Below are positions 44,777-54,700 of a stretch of 64,000 bases of DNA, piece after piece. The position numbers and the translations under genes are program-made. Below the pieces are notes generated by a model. It worked only from the letters and a program-made list of their open reading frames with translations, was not told the DNA's origin and did no database searches. This stretch comes from Nevskia sp. Its GTDB lineage: Bacteria > Pseudomonadota > Gammaproteobacteria > Nevskiales > Nevskiaceae. The stretch covers positions 186,001 through 250,000 of the forward strand of contig JALNYU010000001.1 in assembly GCA_023229645.1 (NCBI GenBank), given 5' to 3'. Numbering within the stretch: position 1 is the first letter of the stretch; every line of letters begins with the position of its first letter.

Positions 44777-45514
44777 ATGACGATTATGCGCACGGTGCTC
44801 GTCACGCATGCAACGCAGTACACCGGGCCGGGGGCCGTCTCAGCCCTGATCGCCGCCGGCTGTGGCGTTTTTTGTCACGACGCCAGCTTTGTCACGGCGG
44901 CGGCGCGCGTGGCTTTCGCTGCCGAATATCCTGGCGCCACCTGCCTGCAAGCGCAGGATCCGGCGGCTTTGATCGCCGAATTGGACGCTGTTGTCGGGGG
45001 TTCGGTCGATGCTGTCGTCTCGAACGATGTTTATCCGATCACGCAGGCGCCGATCGAAACCATCGCGGTTGGCGATCTAAGGGCGACGTTTGAAGCGGTG
45101 CTGGTATTTCCATTCCAGCTGACGCAAATGCTGCTGCCGGCGATGAAAGCGCGCGGCGCTGGCTGCTTCGTCTTCGTGACGTCGGCACGGCCGCTGCGGC
45201 CGGAGCCAGGCTTCGCGGTGCCGACGTCGGTGCGCGCGGGCACCACGGCGTTTGCCCAGGCGTTGTCGAAAGAAGTCGCGGAATTCGGTATTCAGGTCAA
45301 TATCGTCGCGCCGAATTATCTTTACAGCGAACTCTACTACCCGCGTGCGCGATTCATCGATGATGCCGACGGCCGAGCGGCGATTGCTGGCATCGTCCCA
45401 GCAGGCCGGCTCGGGACGCAGCAGGAAGTTGGTGAACTCATCAGCTTTTTAGCCTCCGGCCGCTCGCCGTTTCTGACCGGCCAGGTGTTGTATTTCACCG
45501 GCGGCTGGCCGTAA
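44777..45514 (+). CDS. halohydrin-dehalogenase-like SDR without catalytic Tyr
   Basis: This 245-residue protein resembles halohydrin dehalogenases (HheC) along its length: CHDASF, VVSNDVYP, RAGTTAFAQALSKEV, APNYLYSE, GRLGTQQEVGELISFLASG and LTGQV. It has the family's anion-pocket motif T-x4-Y-x-G (Thr10-Gly17) in place of the NAD(P) motif of ordinary SDRs. In the catalytic triad Ser136 and Arg153 are present at the right spacing, but the position of Tyr (149) is Pro. Dehalogenation by the usual route is therefore unlikely. It begins 11 bases after cysH and may be co-transcribed. Confidence 0.8.
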   Translation: MTIMRTVLVTHATQYTGPGAVSALIAAGCGVFCHDASFVTAAARVAFAAEYPGATCLQAQDPAALIAELDAVVGGSVDAVVSNDVYPITQAPIETIAVGDLRATFEAVLVFPFQLTQMLLPAMKARGAGCFVFVTSARPLRPEPGFAVPTSVRAGTTAFAQALSKEVAEFGIQVNIVAPNYLYSELYYPRARFIDDADGRAAIAGIVPAGRLGTQQEVGELISFLASGRSPFLTGQVLYFTGGWP

Positions 45515-45529
45515 GCGCCCCGCTGCCTT

Positions 45530-45928
45530 TCAGCTGGTTTTGCGCTGCAGTAAATCCCATTTATTGCCGTAGAGATCGAAGAACACGGCGACGCGACCGT
45601 ACGCTTCGTCGCGCGGCGCTTCGGCAAAGCGAACGCCGTGTGCCTGCATATGTGCGTAGTCGTCATCGAAGTCATCGGTGTTTAGAAATAAGAACACGCG
45701 GCCGCCGGTTTGATTGCCGACATGCGCGCGCTCTTCGGCGCTATTGGCTTGGGCGAGTAATAGCGAGGCGCCGCTCTGCGCGCCGCGGGGCGCGACGACG
45801 ACCCAGCGCTTGCCGGGTGCCATGACTTGATCTTCGATCAGACTAAAACGCAGGGCGCCGGTAAAAAACGCGATGGCTTCGTCATAGTCGTTCACGACGA
45901 AACTGAGCAGCGGAATCGATGTGGCCAC
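45530..45928 (-). CDS. VOC-family (glyoxalase/bleomycin-resistance fold) protein
   Basis: The 132-residue protein has the VOC pattern: SFVVNDYDEAIAFFTGAL at the start, a central block with VFLFLNTDDFD, and AVFFDLYGNKWDLLQ at the end. The Glu usually before the last strand is replaced by Asp or shifted, so metal binding is uncertain. A GTG at 45928 is the likely start, two bases after the stop of the diiron-type gene, implying one transcript. Confidence 0.8.
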   Translation of the reverse strand: MATSIPLLSFVVNDYDEAIAFFTGALRFSLIEDQVMAPGKRWVVVAPRGAQSGASLLLAQANSAEERAHVGNQTGGRVFLFLNTDDFDDDYAHMQAHGVRFAEAPRDEAYGRVAVFFDLYGNKWDLLQRKTS

Positions 45929-45930
45929 GA

Positions 45931-46593
45931 TTAAGCCACTGGATTTTCGAGGATATCGGTCAACATTTGGCTGCAATGGCTTATTGCCATTTTTCGCGCG
46001 TAGATGATTTCGTCGATCTCGTCTGGTTCCGCAAAAGTGTTGATCGCGCGCGCGACGTCTTCCAGGTGTTTGGCATCGAACACGCCGTGGCTGCGAATGA
46101 AGCCCAGCGCCGCCGCCGGCATGTTCAGCGCAGCGAGCAAGGCCTTGATCGCCGGCTCGGCGACGGTGGCGCCAAGTTGCTCGCTGAGCGACGTCGAACC
46201 GAGCAGGCCGATCGGCTTGCCGACCCCAGCAAGATAGTAGTCCTGCGTCACCACACCCCAGCCGCCCGCGCCAGCACGGCCGCTCAGTATTGCGTCCGGC
46301 TTGCCGCCGAGGCGGCTGATGTCTTTGACGCAGAGCGCATCGTGGCCGGTTTCTTCTTCAGCCAATTCCAAGAACCAATCCCGCAGCGGTTGCCGGCTAT
46401 CCGGAATGCGCGATGCTGCAAGTTGGAAGATCCCCGGCGTGTGCCGGACGAGATGATAGGTTTCGCGTAAATAGGCAAAGTAATGACCCAATTTAACCGT
46501 GCCGGCTTGCAGCGCCTGCGCCAGTGGGTGATCGAGTAATTGCCGCTGGAAATCGTGCTGCGTCGCACTGACGACGCGCTCAAAAGCAGTCAT
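45931..46593 (-). CDS. haem-oxygenase-fold putative diiron oxidase
   Basis: The 220-residue protein is all helical and resembles the TenA/PqqC/CADD group. Candidate metal ligands occur in YLRETYHLVRH (ExxH), EEETGHD (ExxxH-like) and HGVFDAKHLEDV (H...D..H). This arrangement matches haem-oxygenase-like diiron oxidases that do unusual oxidations such as C-C cleavage or N-oxygenation. No substrate can be named. It is followed by the VOC gene with a two-base gap. Confidence 0.7.
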   Translation of the reverse strand: MTAFERVVSATQHDFQRQLLDHPLAQALQAGTVKLGHYFAYLRETYHLVRHTPGIFQLAASRIPDSRQPLRDWFLELAEEETGHDALCVKDISRLGGKPDAILSGRAGAGGWGVVTQDYYLAGVGKPIGLLGSTSLSEQLGATVAEPAIKALLAALNMPAAALGFIRSHGVFDAKHLEDVARAINTFAEPDEIDEIIYARKMAISHCSQMLTDILENPVA

Positions 46594-46855
46594 TTGGGTT
46601 CAGTAAGATGTAGTGGATTTTTACTGATACGTCTATAGGCGGTGCTATGGCGACGCACCTATGCAAAGCTGTAATGATTCTGCGCGAATGATGCTGTAGA
46701 CGCCAGCATCTGCGGTCGCTGCGGCGGGGTTGTAACGGCGTGGGGGCTATCAGCGCTGGAGCCCTACCCATCGCGGCGCGCATGCTTATTGCTTGCGAGG
46801 GACGAGTATCGTGCGGAATCTGACGACGATCTCGAATAAATTTGACGAGGTGACC

Positions 46856-47131
46856 ATGAAACAAATGATTATTGGGGTTTTGGCCGCCGCTTGTTTAGCG
46901 GGGTGTGCAGCGGCGCCACAGCAGTCGGCCGCAGTTTCCGCAGAGCCGGCGGGGTCAACTGATAACGGTGCGGAAGTGGCGGCGGTTCCTGCAGGGTATC
47001 ACTGTTATTACGAGGCGCCGACGGGCTCTCGGTTTAAGCGCAAGATCTGTACTGATGCCGAGGAGAGCCGGAATGGTCAGGCGTTGGTGCGTGACATTCA
47101 GAATAAAGGTACGTTGATCAACCCGCAGTGA
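46856..47131 (+). CDS. small lipoprotein of unknown function
   Basis: The 91-residue protein has a lipoprotein signal (MIIGVLAAACLAGC) and a short mature part ending in YYEAPTGSRFKRKICTD...RDIQNKGTLINPQ. GAGGTGACC before the ATG is the ribosome site. The mature pattern of a Cys, Arg-rich block and an LINPQ end is seen in many small proteobacterial lipoproteins of unknown role. A strong terminator follows. Confidence 0.72.
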   Translation: MKQMIIGVLAAACLAGCAAAPQQSAAVSAEPAGSTDNGAEVAAVPAGYHCYYEAPTGSRFKRKICTDAEESRNGQALVRDIQNKGTLINPQ

Positions 47132-47190
47132 TTCTGCTCGTTAGCGGCTTTGTACGCTGAGGCGACAGAAGTTGCTGCGCGTTGCTATCT

Positions 47191-47219
47191 AAAATCAGGC
47201 CAGGGCCGGCCTGATTTTT
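47191..47219 (+). terminator. Rho-independent terminator of the small lipoprotein gene
   Basis: AAATCAGGCC and GGCCTGATTT form a perfect 10-base stem with a six-base loop, followed by a T-run. It lies 60 bases after the stop codon at 47131. It would also work on the minus strand because the A-run mirrors the T-run, and could end the 2OG oxygenase transcript. Confidence 0.85.
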
Positions 47220-47345
47220 CGGCTTGCATGCTTGGCTTAACTTTTTTGCGCTTGCGATGCAGCGGACATAGATCGCCGAACAAACGCCGCCCTGCGCCGC
47301 TGCCATGTTGGGTAGTGGACGCCCGCACCCAGCTGAGACACGACC

Positions 47346-48221
47346 TCATCGCGGTGTTTGATTGCGTATCCATTGCGAAAACAACCATTTTTCGCCCTGG
47401 TTTGGCGGTAGGCCGGCGTGCAGGGTTAGACGGTCTGGGCGTTGCTCCGGTGTGACATTGGCAAACAGCAGTGCATCCCCAGTTTTGCCGCGCCAGGCTA
47501 GATCAATCAGCGGGAAATGAGTTTCGCCGCCCTGATAGTCGTCGTTCAGCGCAATTAGCAGCGTTGCAATGCGCTGGCCTCGCTGCGCTAATTCGGCTGC
47601 AAACCCGGGTAGCGCCGGATCGAGAAAGTCGAAATGAGTCTCGAAGCATTGGCCGGCTTGATAATGCAAGACTTTGCTCGGTTCGAACACCGCTACTGGA
47701 ACCTGCAGCGCCGCAGCGATCCGCGCCCGTACCAGCGCTTGGACAACATCAAGTGCGAGTGGGCCGAAATCAGCCTCCCAATTGCTGCGGCTGTGATCGG
47801 CTGTGGCTTGCCCGGAATTACTGTCGTAAATCTGAGCCGGTGCCAGTTGGGTAACTGCGCGCTGGATTAGCCAAGCGCACACGGTCGGTGAGATGAAGGC
47901 CGGCAGGGACCGGATCCGCGGCGTTTCGCAAAGGCTGGTTTTATCCGGCGATTGCAGCCAGTGGCTGACAGTTGCGTCGCGTTCCTGCCCTTGCGGCCCA
48001 GCCCGGAGCAACGTCAATTGTGCGGCGGCATTGGCGTCCCCAAGCGTTGCAGCCTGTTTTAAGTGATCCAGCGCATATGACCAATTTTGTGCACGCCCAA
48101 CGCCGGCGGCGGCCAGCGCTGCGAGCCGGCGATGGGCCGCTGCGTCGCCCGCCGACGCAGCGGCCTCAAGTAGAGATAGTGCCGCAGCGGGGTCGTACGG
48201 GCTCTGCTGCGGATCGAACAT
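47346..48221 (-). CDS. prolyl-4-hydroxylase-like 2OG-Fe(II) oxygenase with Sel1-like N-terminus
   Basis: The product of about 291 residues starts with two Sel1/TPR-like repeats (LLEAAASAGDAAAHRRLA, LDHLKQAATLGDANAAAQL), then has a P4H-type oxygenase domain. Iron ligands are in ETHFDFLD (HxD) and the distal His of TLHAGLPP; GEKWLFSQWIR supplies the 2-oxoglutarate-binding Lys. The start is not settled: the ATG at 48221 was used, but in-frame TTG/GTG codons up to 48284 would overlap the fumarase stop. The substrate is unknown. Confidence 0.8.
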   Translation of the reverse strand: MFDPQQSPYDPAAALSLLEAAASAGDAAAHRRLAALAAAGVGRAQNWSYALDHLKQAATLGDANAAAQLTLLRAGPQGQERDATVSHWLQSPDKTSLCETPRIRSLPAFISPTVCAWLIQRAVTQLAPAQIYDSNSGQATADHSRSNWEADFGPLALDVVQALVRARIAAALQVPVAVFEPSKVLHYQAGQCFETHFDFLDPALPGFAAELAQRGQRIATLLIALNDDYQGGETHFPLIDLAWRGKTGDALLFANVTPEQRPDRLTLHAGLPPNQGEKWLFSQWIRNQTPR

Positions 48222-48270
48222 GTGTTCGATCCGTGCCAGCCCGTCAGGATTGAGCACCACTGACAACGTC

Positions 48271-49788
48271 TTAGCCGCTGACAACCGGAATTTTGCCGAT
48301 CTTGCCTTGCCAGATCTTCGGTCCGGTTTCGTGTACGGAGGTGCCGGCCGCGTCTACTGCGACGGTCACCGGCATGTCTTTAACGTCGAACTCGTAGATC
48401 GCTTCCATCCCGAGGTCGGCGAAAGCTAATACTTTGGCAGACTTGATCGCTTTCGAGACCAGGTACGCAGCGCCGCCGACCGCCATTAGATACACGGCCT
48501 TGTTGTCGCGGATGGCGTCGATCGCCAGCTTGCCGCGCTCGCTCTTGCCGACCATGCCGAGCAAGCCGGTTTCTTCGAGCATTTGGCGGGTGAATTTGTC
48601 CATCCGTGTGGCGGTGGTCGGGCCAGCCGGGCCGACGACTTCATCGCGCACCGGATCGACCGGGCCGACGTAATAGATGAAGCGATTAGTGAAATCGACC
48701 GGTAGCTTTTCGCCGCGGCTCAGCATATCGGTTATGCGCTTATGGGCGGCGTCGCGGCCGGTCAGCAGCTTGCCGTTCAGCAGCAGCACTTCGCCCGGCT
48801 TGAAGCTCGCCACTTCTTCCTTGGTGATCGTATCGAGGTTGACGCGCCGCGCGCCGGCCGGGCTGTAGGTCAGCTTCGGCCAGTCTTCCAGGCTCGGCGG
48901 ATCCAGCGCGACCGGGCCGGTGCCGTCGAGTTCGAAATGCGCGTGGCGGGTTGCCGCGCAGTTCGGAATCATCGCAATCGGCAGGTTGGCGGCGTGCGTT
49001 GGGTAGTCGAGCACTTTGACGTCCAACACGGTCGTTAAGCCGCCGAGACCTTGCGCGCCGATGCCGAGCGCGTTGACCTTTTCATACAGCTCTAGGCGTA
49101 GTTCCTCGGCGCGGTTGGACGGGCCGCGGGCGATCAAGTCGGTGATGTCGATCGGCTCCATCAGTGCTTCCTTCGCCAACAGCATCGCTTTTTCGGCGGT
49201 GCCGCCAATGCCGATGCCGAGCATGCCGGGCGGGCACCAGCCAGCGCCCATCGTCGGCACCGTTTTCAACACCCAGTCGACGATCGAGTCCGACGGATTC
49301 AACATCGCAAACTTCGATTTCGCTTCTGAACCGCCGCCTTTGGCCGCGACGATGACGTCGATCTTATCGCCCGGCACCACCGTCATATTGACGACGGCCG
49401 GGGTGTTGTCTTTGGTGTTGATGCGTTTACCGGCGGGGTCCGCCAGTACCGAGGCGCGCAGCTTGTTATCGGGATAGTTGTACGCGCGGCGCACGCCTTC
49501 GTTAACCATGTCCTCAACGCTCATCGTCGCGCCTGTCCACTGCACGTTCATGCCGATTTTCAGGAACACGGTGACGATGCCGGTGTCCTGACAAATCGGC
49601 CGATGGCCTTCGGCGCACATCCGGGAATTGATCAAGATCTGGGCGATCGCGTCTTTCGCCGCGGGCGACGCTTCGCGCTCGTAAGCTGCGGCCAGGTTCT
49701 TGATGTAGTCGACTGGGTGGTAGTACGAGATGTACTGCAGTGCGTCGGCAACGCTCTGAATCAGATCGTCTTGTTTGATGAGGGTCAT
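48271..49788 (-). CDS. class I (Fe-S) fumarate hydratase
   Basis: The 505-residue enzyme converts fumarate and malate and has an oxygen-sensitive [4Fe-4S] cluster. It aligns with FumA/FumB-type proteins: RPICQDTGIVTVFLKIG, GAGWCPPGMLGIGIGG, a central IGAQGLGGLTTVLDVKV and a C-terminal VGPAGPTTATRMD. The inner ATG at 49788 begins the homologous sequence; upstream in-frame codons are not protein-like. It is upstream of the 2OG oxygenase on the same strand. Confidence 0.94.
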   Translation of the reverse strand: MTLIKQDDLIQSVADALQYISYYHPVDYIKNLAAAYEREASPAAKDAIAQILINSRMCAEGHRPICQDTGIVTVFLKIGMNVQWTGATMSVEDMVNEGVRRAYNYPDNKLRASVLADPAGKRINTKDNTPAVVNMTVVPGDKIDVIVAAKGGGSEAKSKFAMLNPSDSIVDWVLKTVPTMGAGWCPPGMLGIGIGGTAEKAMLLAKEALMEPIDITDLIARGPSNRAEELRLELYEKVNALGIGAQGLGGLTTVLDVKVLDYPTHAANLPIAMIPNCAATRHAHFELDGTGPVALDPPSLEDWPKLTYSPAGARRVNLDTITKEEVASFKPGEVLLLNGKLLTGRDAAHKRITDMLSRGEKLPVDFTNRFIYYVGPVDPVRDEVVGPAGPTTATRMDKFTRQMLEETGLLGMVGKSERGKLAIDAIRDNKAVYLMAVGGAAYLVSKAIKSAKVLAFADLGMEAIYEFDVKDMPVTVAVDAAGTSVHETGPKIWQGKIGKIPVVSG

Positions 49789-49867
49789 GTTCGAGGCTTC
49801 CCTGAGCCGGTGAAGAGCGGATGGTGAGATTCGGAGTCTACCGCTCGTCCATGCTGCATTGCGATAT

Positions 49868-50383
49868 TCAGTTCGTGGCCGGCCGCTTTTTCCGCGCCGG
49901 CGCGGCGGCGGCCGGCGCTGCATCGGCAGGGCTTGAGAGGCCGTCGTCAGGGTGCAGCAAGGCTTCGGTGCGGATTTGCAGGCGCCGCAAAATGCCGACA
50001 CAAAAACGCAGTTCCTCGGCGCTGACATCTGCCAATAATTGCGCTCGGACTTCGGTAGCGATCGCCTCAATTTCAGTGCAGACCGCGCGTGCGCGGGGCG
50101 TCAGGCAGACGTGGCGCGCGCGGCGGTCGCCCGGGCAGGCGTGACGTTCGATCCAACCGTCATCGGCAAGCCGATCAAGCAAGCGCACTAGCGTCGGCGA
50201 TTCAATGTCCAAATAATTGGCGAGCGCGGTTTGCGTCGTTGGGCCGTCAGCGCGGGATAGATAAAGTAGCGGTTGCCACTTGGCCTGCGATAAGCCGAGC
50301 GGCGCCAAGCGGCGATCAAGCACGCGGCGCCAGTCGCGCGGCAAGGTCTTCAGCAGGAAAAGGAAGTCTTGTGTATCGCTCAT
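49868..50383 (-). CDS. MarR-family transcriptional regulator
   Basis: The 171-residue protein has a MarR winged helix: LSQAKWQPLLYLSRADGPTTQ, LANYLDIESPTLVRLLDRLADDGWIER and RRARHVCLTPRA. The C-terminus is Ala/Pro-rich and basic. It is divergent from the RND efflux operon and probably represses it, binding in the 190-base gap, where TATAGT at about 50420 may be the efflux -10. An ATG four codons upstream (50395) is also possible. Confidence 0.87.
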   Translation of the reverse strand: MSDTQDFLFLLKTLPRDWRRVLDRRLAPLGLSQAKWQPLLYLSRADGPTTQTALANYLDIESPTLVRLLDRLADDGWIERHACPGDRRARHVCLTPRARAVCTEIEAIATEVRAQLLADVSAEELRFCVGILRRLQIRTEALLHPDDGLSSPADAAPAAAAPARKKRPATN

Positions 50384-50575
50384 GGGGCGCATCATACCTG
50401 ATTAGTTAGCAGGCTATCTTATAGTGCGCTAGACAAGTATTATTCGCAGATCGCGCGTTCGAGTCTGCGCGCGCACGCCTTGCGCGTCGCCGCGATCGAA
50501 ACCCTTATATCGTTGTGAATCTGGTTATGGCGTCACGCCAGCGGATCGCAGCACCTTTAGTTTTGGAGAAAATGC

Positions 50576-51790
50576 ATGCCCATCACGGGTCGTTCGAATC
50601 GCGCGTGGCTCGTTACATTCGGTGGCTCAGTGCCGGCTGCCCTGTTGCTGCTCTCGGCATGCGCGAAGCCGCCCGCGCCAGCGCCCGCGCCTTTATCGGT
50701 CAACGTGATGGACGCCGCGCCGCGCGCTGTGACGGTGTCGGAAGATTACGTCGCGCAAACCGAAGCCTTGAATACGGTTGAAATCCGTCCGCGTGTTGGC
50801 GGCTTGCTGGAAAGCCAGGCGGCGCAGGAAGGCGCCCATATTAAGAAGGGCCAGTTGCTGTTCACGATTGATGCCCAACCCTATGAAGCCGCCGCCGCGC
50901 AGGCCAAGGCAACATTGGCGCAGACCAAGGCGGCGATGGATCAGGCGGACCGCGATTTAGCGCGTGTGCGGCCGCTGTCGGCTGTTGATGCCGTTAGTCA
51001 GCAAGAGTTGGACGCCGCCGTTGCCCGCCACGACGCCAGTAATGCCACCGTTGCCGCCGCCGAAGCGGCGCTGAAAACGGCGCAGCTGAACCTCGGCTAT
51101 ACCCGCGTTTATTCGCCGATCGACGGCATCATCGGCCGCGCGCAGCTGAAAGTCGGCGGGCTCGTTACGGCTTATGAAACCTTGTTGACGACGGTCTATT
51201 CCACCGATCCGATGTACGTCAATTTCAGCCTCAGCGAGCAGCGCGTGCTGCAGTTGCAACGGGAGCTGGGCCGGCCGCTGAACCAGAATTCGAAAACCGC
51301 GCCGCCGTTCCATGTCTTGCTGGCGGACGGTTCCGAATACCCGCTGGCGGCCAAGCTGAACTTTATCGATGCTGCGGTTGATCAACGTACCGGCACGCTC
51401 GCAGTGCGGCTGGAACTGCCGAATCCGCAGCAGTTGCTGCGCGCCAATCAATTTGCCCGCGTGCGGGTTGATTCTCAGCGCTTGACCGACGCCTTACTGG
51501 TGCCGCAGCGCGCGGTGCAGGAACTGCAAGGCAAGAATTTTCTGTGGTTGGTTGACGGCGAAGGCAAAGCCACCCAGCGCGACGTAACGATGGGCGCGCG
51601 CATCGGCCAAGATTGGTTGGTGCAAACCGGCTTGCAGGTCGGCGATAAAGTGATTGTCGATGGCGTGCAGAAGTTGAAGATGGGCATGGTGGTAGCGCCG
51701 CAACCGTTGGCGCCACCGGCTGAGGCCCCCGCAGCCGCAACGCCATCGGCAACGCCGCCAGCCGCTGCTACGCCGAGTGCTAAGCCGTGA
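50576..51790 (+). CDS. RND efflux periplasmic adaptor (membrane fusion) lipoprotein
   Basis: The 404-residue protein has a lipoprotein signal (LLLLSAC) followed by a Pro-rich linker, then the AcrA/MexA pattern: VEIRPRVGGLLESQAAQEGAHIKKGQLLF lipoyl half, a helical hairpin (about 95-165), YTRVYSPIDGIIGRAQL and a C-terminal barrel. The tail is Ala/Pro/Thr-rich. It joins the inner-membrane pump to the outer-membrane channel. GGAG precedes the ATG, and its stop overlaps the pump gene start (GTGA). Confidence 0.93.
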   Translation: MPITGRSNRAWLVTFGGSVPAALLLLSACAKPPAPAPAPLSVNVMDAAPRAVTVSEDYVAQTEALNTVEIRPRVGGLLESQAAQEGAHIKKGQLLFTIDAQPYEAAAAQAKATLAQTKAAMDQADRDLARVRPLSAVDAVSQQELDAAVARHDASNATVAAAEAALKTAQLNLGYTRVYSPIDGIIGRAQLKVGGLVTAYETLLTTVYSTDPMYVNFSLSEQRVLQLQRELGRPLNQNSKTAPPFHVLLADGSEYPLAAKLNFIDAAVDQRTGTLAVRLELPNPQQLLRANQFARVRVDSQRLTDALLVPQRAVQELQGKNFLWLVDGEGKATQRDVTMGARIGQDWLVQTGLQVGDKVIVDGVQKLKMGMVVAPQPLAPPAEAPAAATPSATPPAAATPSAKP

Positions 51791-54700
51791 TTAATTACTT
51801 CATTGACCGTCCGATTTTCGCGACGGTGCTGGCGATCATCATCACCCTCGCGGGTGGGGTTGCGTTGTCTTCGTTGCCGATCGCGCGCTATCCGCAGATC
51901 ACGCCGCCGACGATCGTTGTTTCGACCAGCTTCCCCGGCGCCGATGCGGCGACGATCGAGCAGTCGGTAGCGGCACCGATCGAGCAGCAGGTCAACGGCG
52001 TGCCGCACATGATCTACATGAGCTCGAAGAGCTCAAACGATGGCGCCTATGCGCTGACGGTGTCGTTCGATGTCGATGCCGATCAAGACATCGCCGCCGT
52101 TGACGTGCAGAACCAAGTTGCGATCGCGCAGCGCTCGCTGCCGCAAGAGGTGATCCGGCAAGGCGTAACCGTCGCTAAGCGGCAGCCACTGCCGCTGCTG
52201 TTCATCACGCTGCGCGCAACTGATCCGCGCTACGACTACCTGTTTCTCAGCAACTACGCGACGCTGCGGATTTACGATGCACTGGCGCGCATCCCCGGCG
52301 TCGGCACCGTCACTGTATTCGGCGCCCGCGATTACGGCATGCGGCTGTGGCTTGATCCGCAGAAGATGGCGCACTTCGCGATTACGACGCAGGATATTTC
52401 GCGCGTCTTAAACGAGCAGAACATTGTCGCCCCCGCCGGCACGATCGGCGCCGAACCGGCAGTGCCGGGCCAGCAGCAGCAATACGCGGTAAACGTGCGG
52501 GGCCGTCTCAGCACGGTTCCGGAGTACGAGAACATCATTCTCAGCGCGCGCAGCGACGGCAGCACGGTGCGTTTGAAAGACGTTGCGCGGGTGGAGTTGG
52601 CGGCGACCGACTACTCGCGCTCGACGCGCTTGAACGGCCAGCCAGCAGTCAATATCGGCATCTTCCAGCTGCCGAACGCGAACGCGCTGGATGTCGCCAA
52701 CAACGTTCGTAAAACGATCTCTGATCTGGCCAAAACCTTCCCGCCGGGTATCACGTATACGATCCCATTCGACACTACGTTATTCGTGTCGGAATCGCTG
52801 AAGGAAGTTCGCGACACCTTGTTCATCGCCGCAGCGCTGGTGTTGATCGTCGTGTTTATTTTCCTCGAAAGTTGGCGCGCAACCTTGATTCCGATGCTGG
52901 CAGTGCCTGTCTCGCTGATCGGTAGTTTCACGGTGTTTGGCGCACTCGGGTTCTCGATCAACACGCTGACATTATTTGCGCTGGTGCTGGCAATCGGCCT
53001 TGTTGTCGACGATGCCATTGTTGTCGTCGAGGCCGTGACCGAGAAAATGGATCGGCACAAGCTCAGCGCCCGTGACGCAACGCGGGCGGCGATGAAAGAT
53101 GTATCCGGGCCAATCATCGCCATCGCCTTGGTGTTGACTGCCGTCTTCGTGCCGGTTGCCTTCCTGACCGGCTTGACCGGTTTGTTCTACCGCCAATTTG
53201 CCTTGACGTTGTCGGTCTCGGTGCTGATTTCAACCTTGATTGCGCTGACCTTCACGCCCGCACTGTGTGCGCTGTTGCTGAAGCCGACGGCAGAGTCGCA
53301 TCTGCCAGGGCTCGCTGGCCGCGCGTTCGGTGCCTTCAACCGCGGTTTCGCGTGGTTCACGCACAGCTACACCGAGCGCACACGCAAATGGGTGCGCCGG
53401 GTGGCGATGCCGATGATCATCTTCACGGTGCTGCTCGGCGCCACGGTCTATTTGATCGGGCATCGTCCTGCCGGCTTTATCCCCGACGAAGACCAGGGCT
53501 ACGTGCTGATCAACGCAACGCTGCCGGAGGGTGCTTCGCTGCAGCGCACCGAGGCCGTGATGGATCAATTCCGGCAGGTGATCAACGAGAAATTCCCGGA
53601 GGTTGAGAACGCCGTGATCATCAACGGCTTCAGCTTGATCACGCGCGTGAATTCCTCGTACTCGGCAACCGGCTTCATCGTGCTTAAGCCTTGGCACGAT
53701 CGGCGCGCAAAAGGCAGCGATGCGTTCTCGATTGTGCAGCGGATGAACCGCGAGCTGGGAAAGATCAAGGAAGCGAATTTCTTGGTGCTGAACCCGCCAT
53801 CGATCCCCGGCATCAGCGCCACCGGCGGCTTTGAGTTCGTGCTCGAAGACCGAGCCGGCGGTGAATTGAGCAAGCTGGTCGGCGTCGCCCAGGATGTGCT
53901 GGCGCAGGCAAACAAGCGGCCGGAAATTGGCCGTGCCTTCACGCTGTTCAATGCCCGTGTGCCGCAGATCGAATATCAAGTGGACCGCGACCGCGTGAAA
54001 ACGCTCGGCATTCCATTGTCGGACGTATTCAGTTCGCTACAGACCTTCCTCGGCGGCAGCTATATCAACGACTTCAACTTGTTCGGGCGCACGTTCCGCG
54101 TCACTGCGCAGGCCGACGCGACCGCCCGCACCACGCCCGAGGCGGTGAATAATCTTTACGTTCGCTCTCAGGCTGGTGACATGGTGCCGTTGTCGACAAT
54201 GGTCAAGATCGTGCCGAAGCAGGGGCCGGAGTACATCGATCGCTACAACGTCTACAAGGCGATCACGATCAACGGCGTGCAGGCGCCGGGGTACAGCTCT
54301 GGCGATGCGGCGCGGGCGATGGAAGAAATCGCACAGTCGCTGCCCGAAGGCTTCAGCTACGAGTGGACCGGCAGCACGTTCCAGGAGAAGAAATCAGCCG
54401 GCCAGTCGCCGTACATCTTCGCGATGGCGATGGTGTTCGTATTCTTGGTGTTGGCGGCGCTGTACGAGAGCTGGGCGGTGCCGTTCGCAGTATTGCTGTG
54501 TATTCCATTCGCGGTGTTCGGTGCCTTTGCTGGCCTCAGCGCGCGCGGGATGGCGAACGATATTTACGCCCAGATCGGCTTGATCATGTTGATCGGCTTG
54601 GCGGCGAAAAATGCAATTCTGATCGTCGAGTTCGCCAAACTGGCGCACGAACGTGGTGCATCGTTGGTCGATGCCGCGATCGAAGGCGCGCAGCTGCGCT

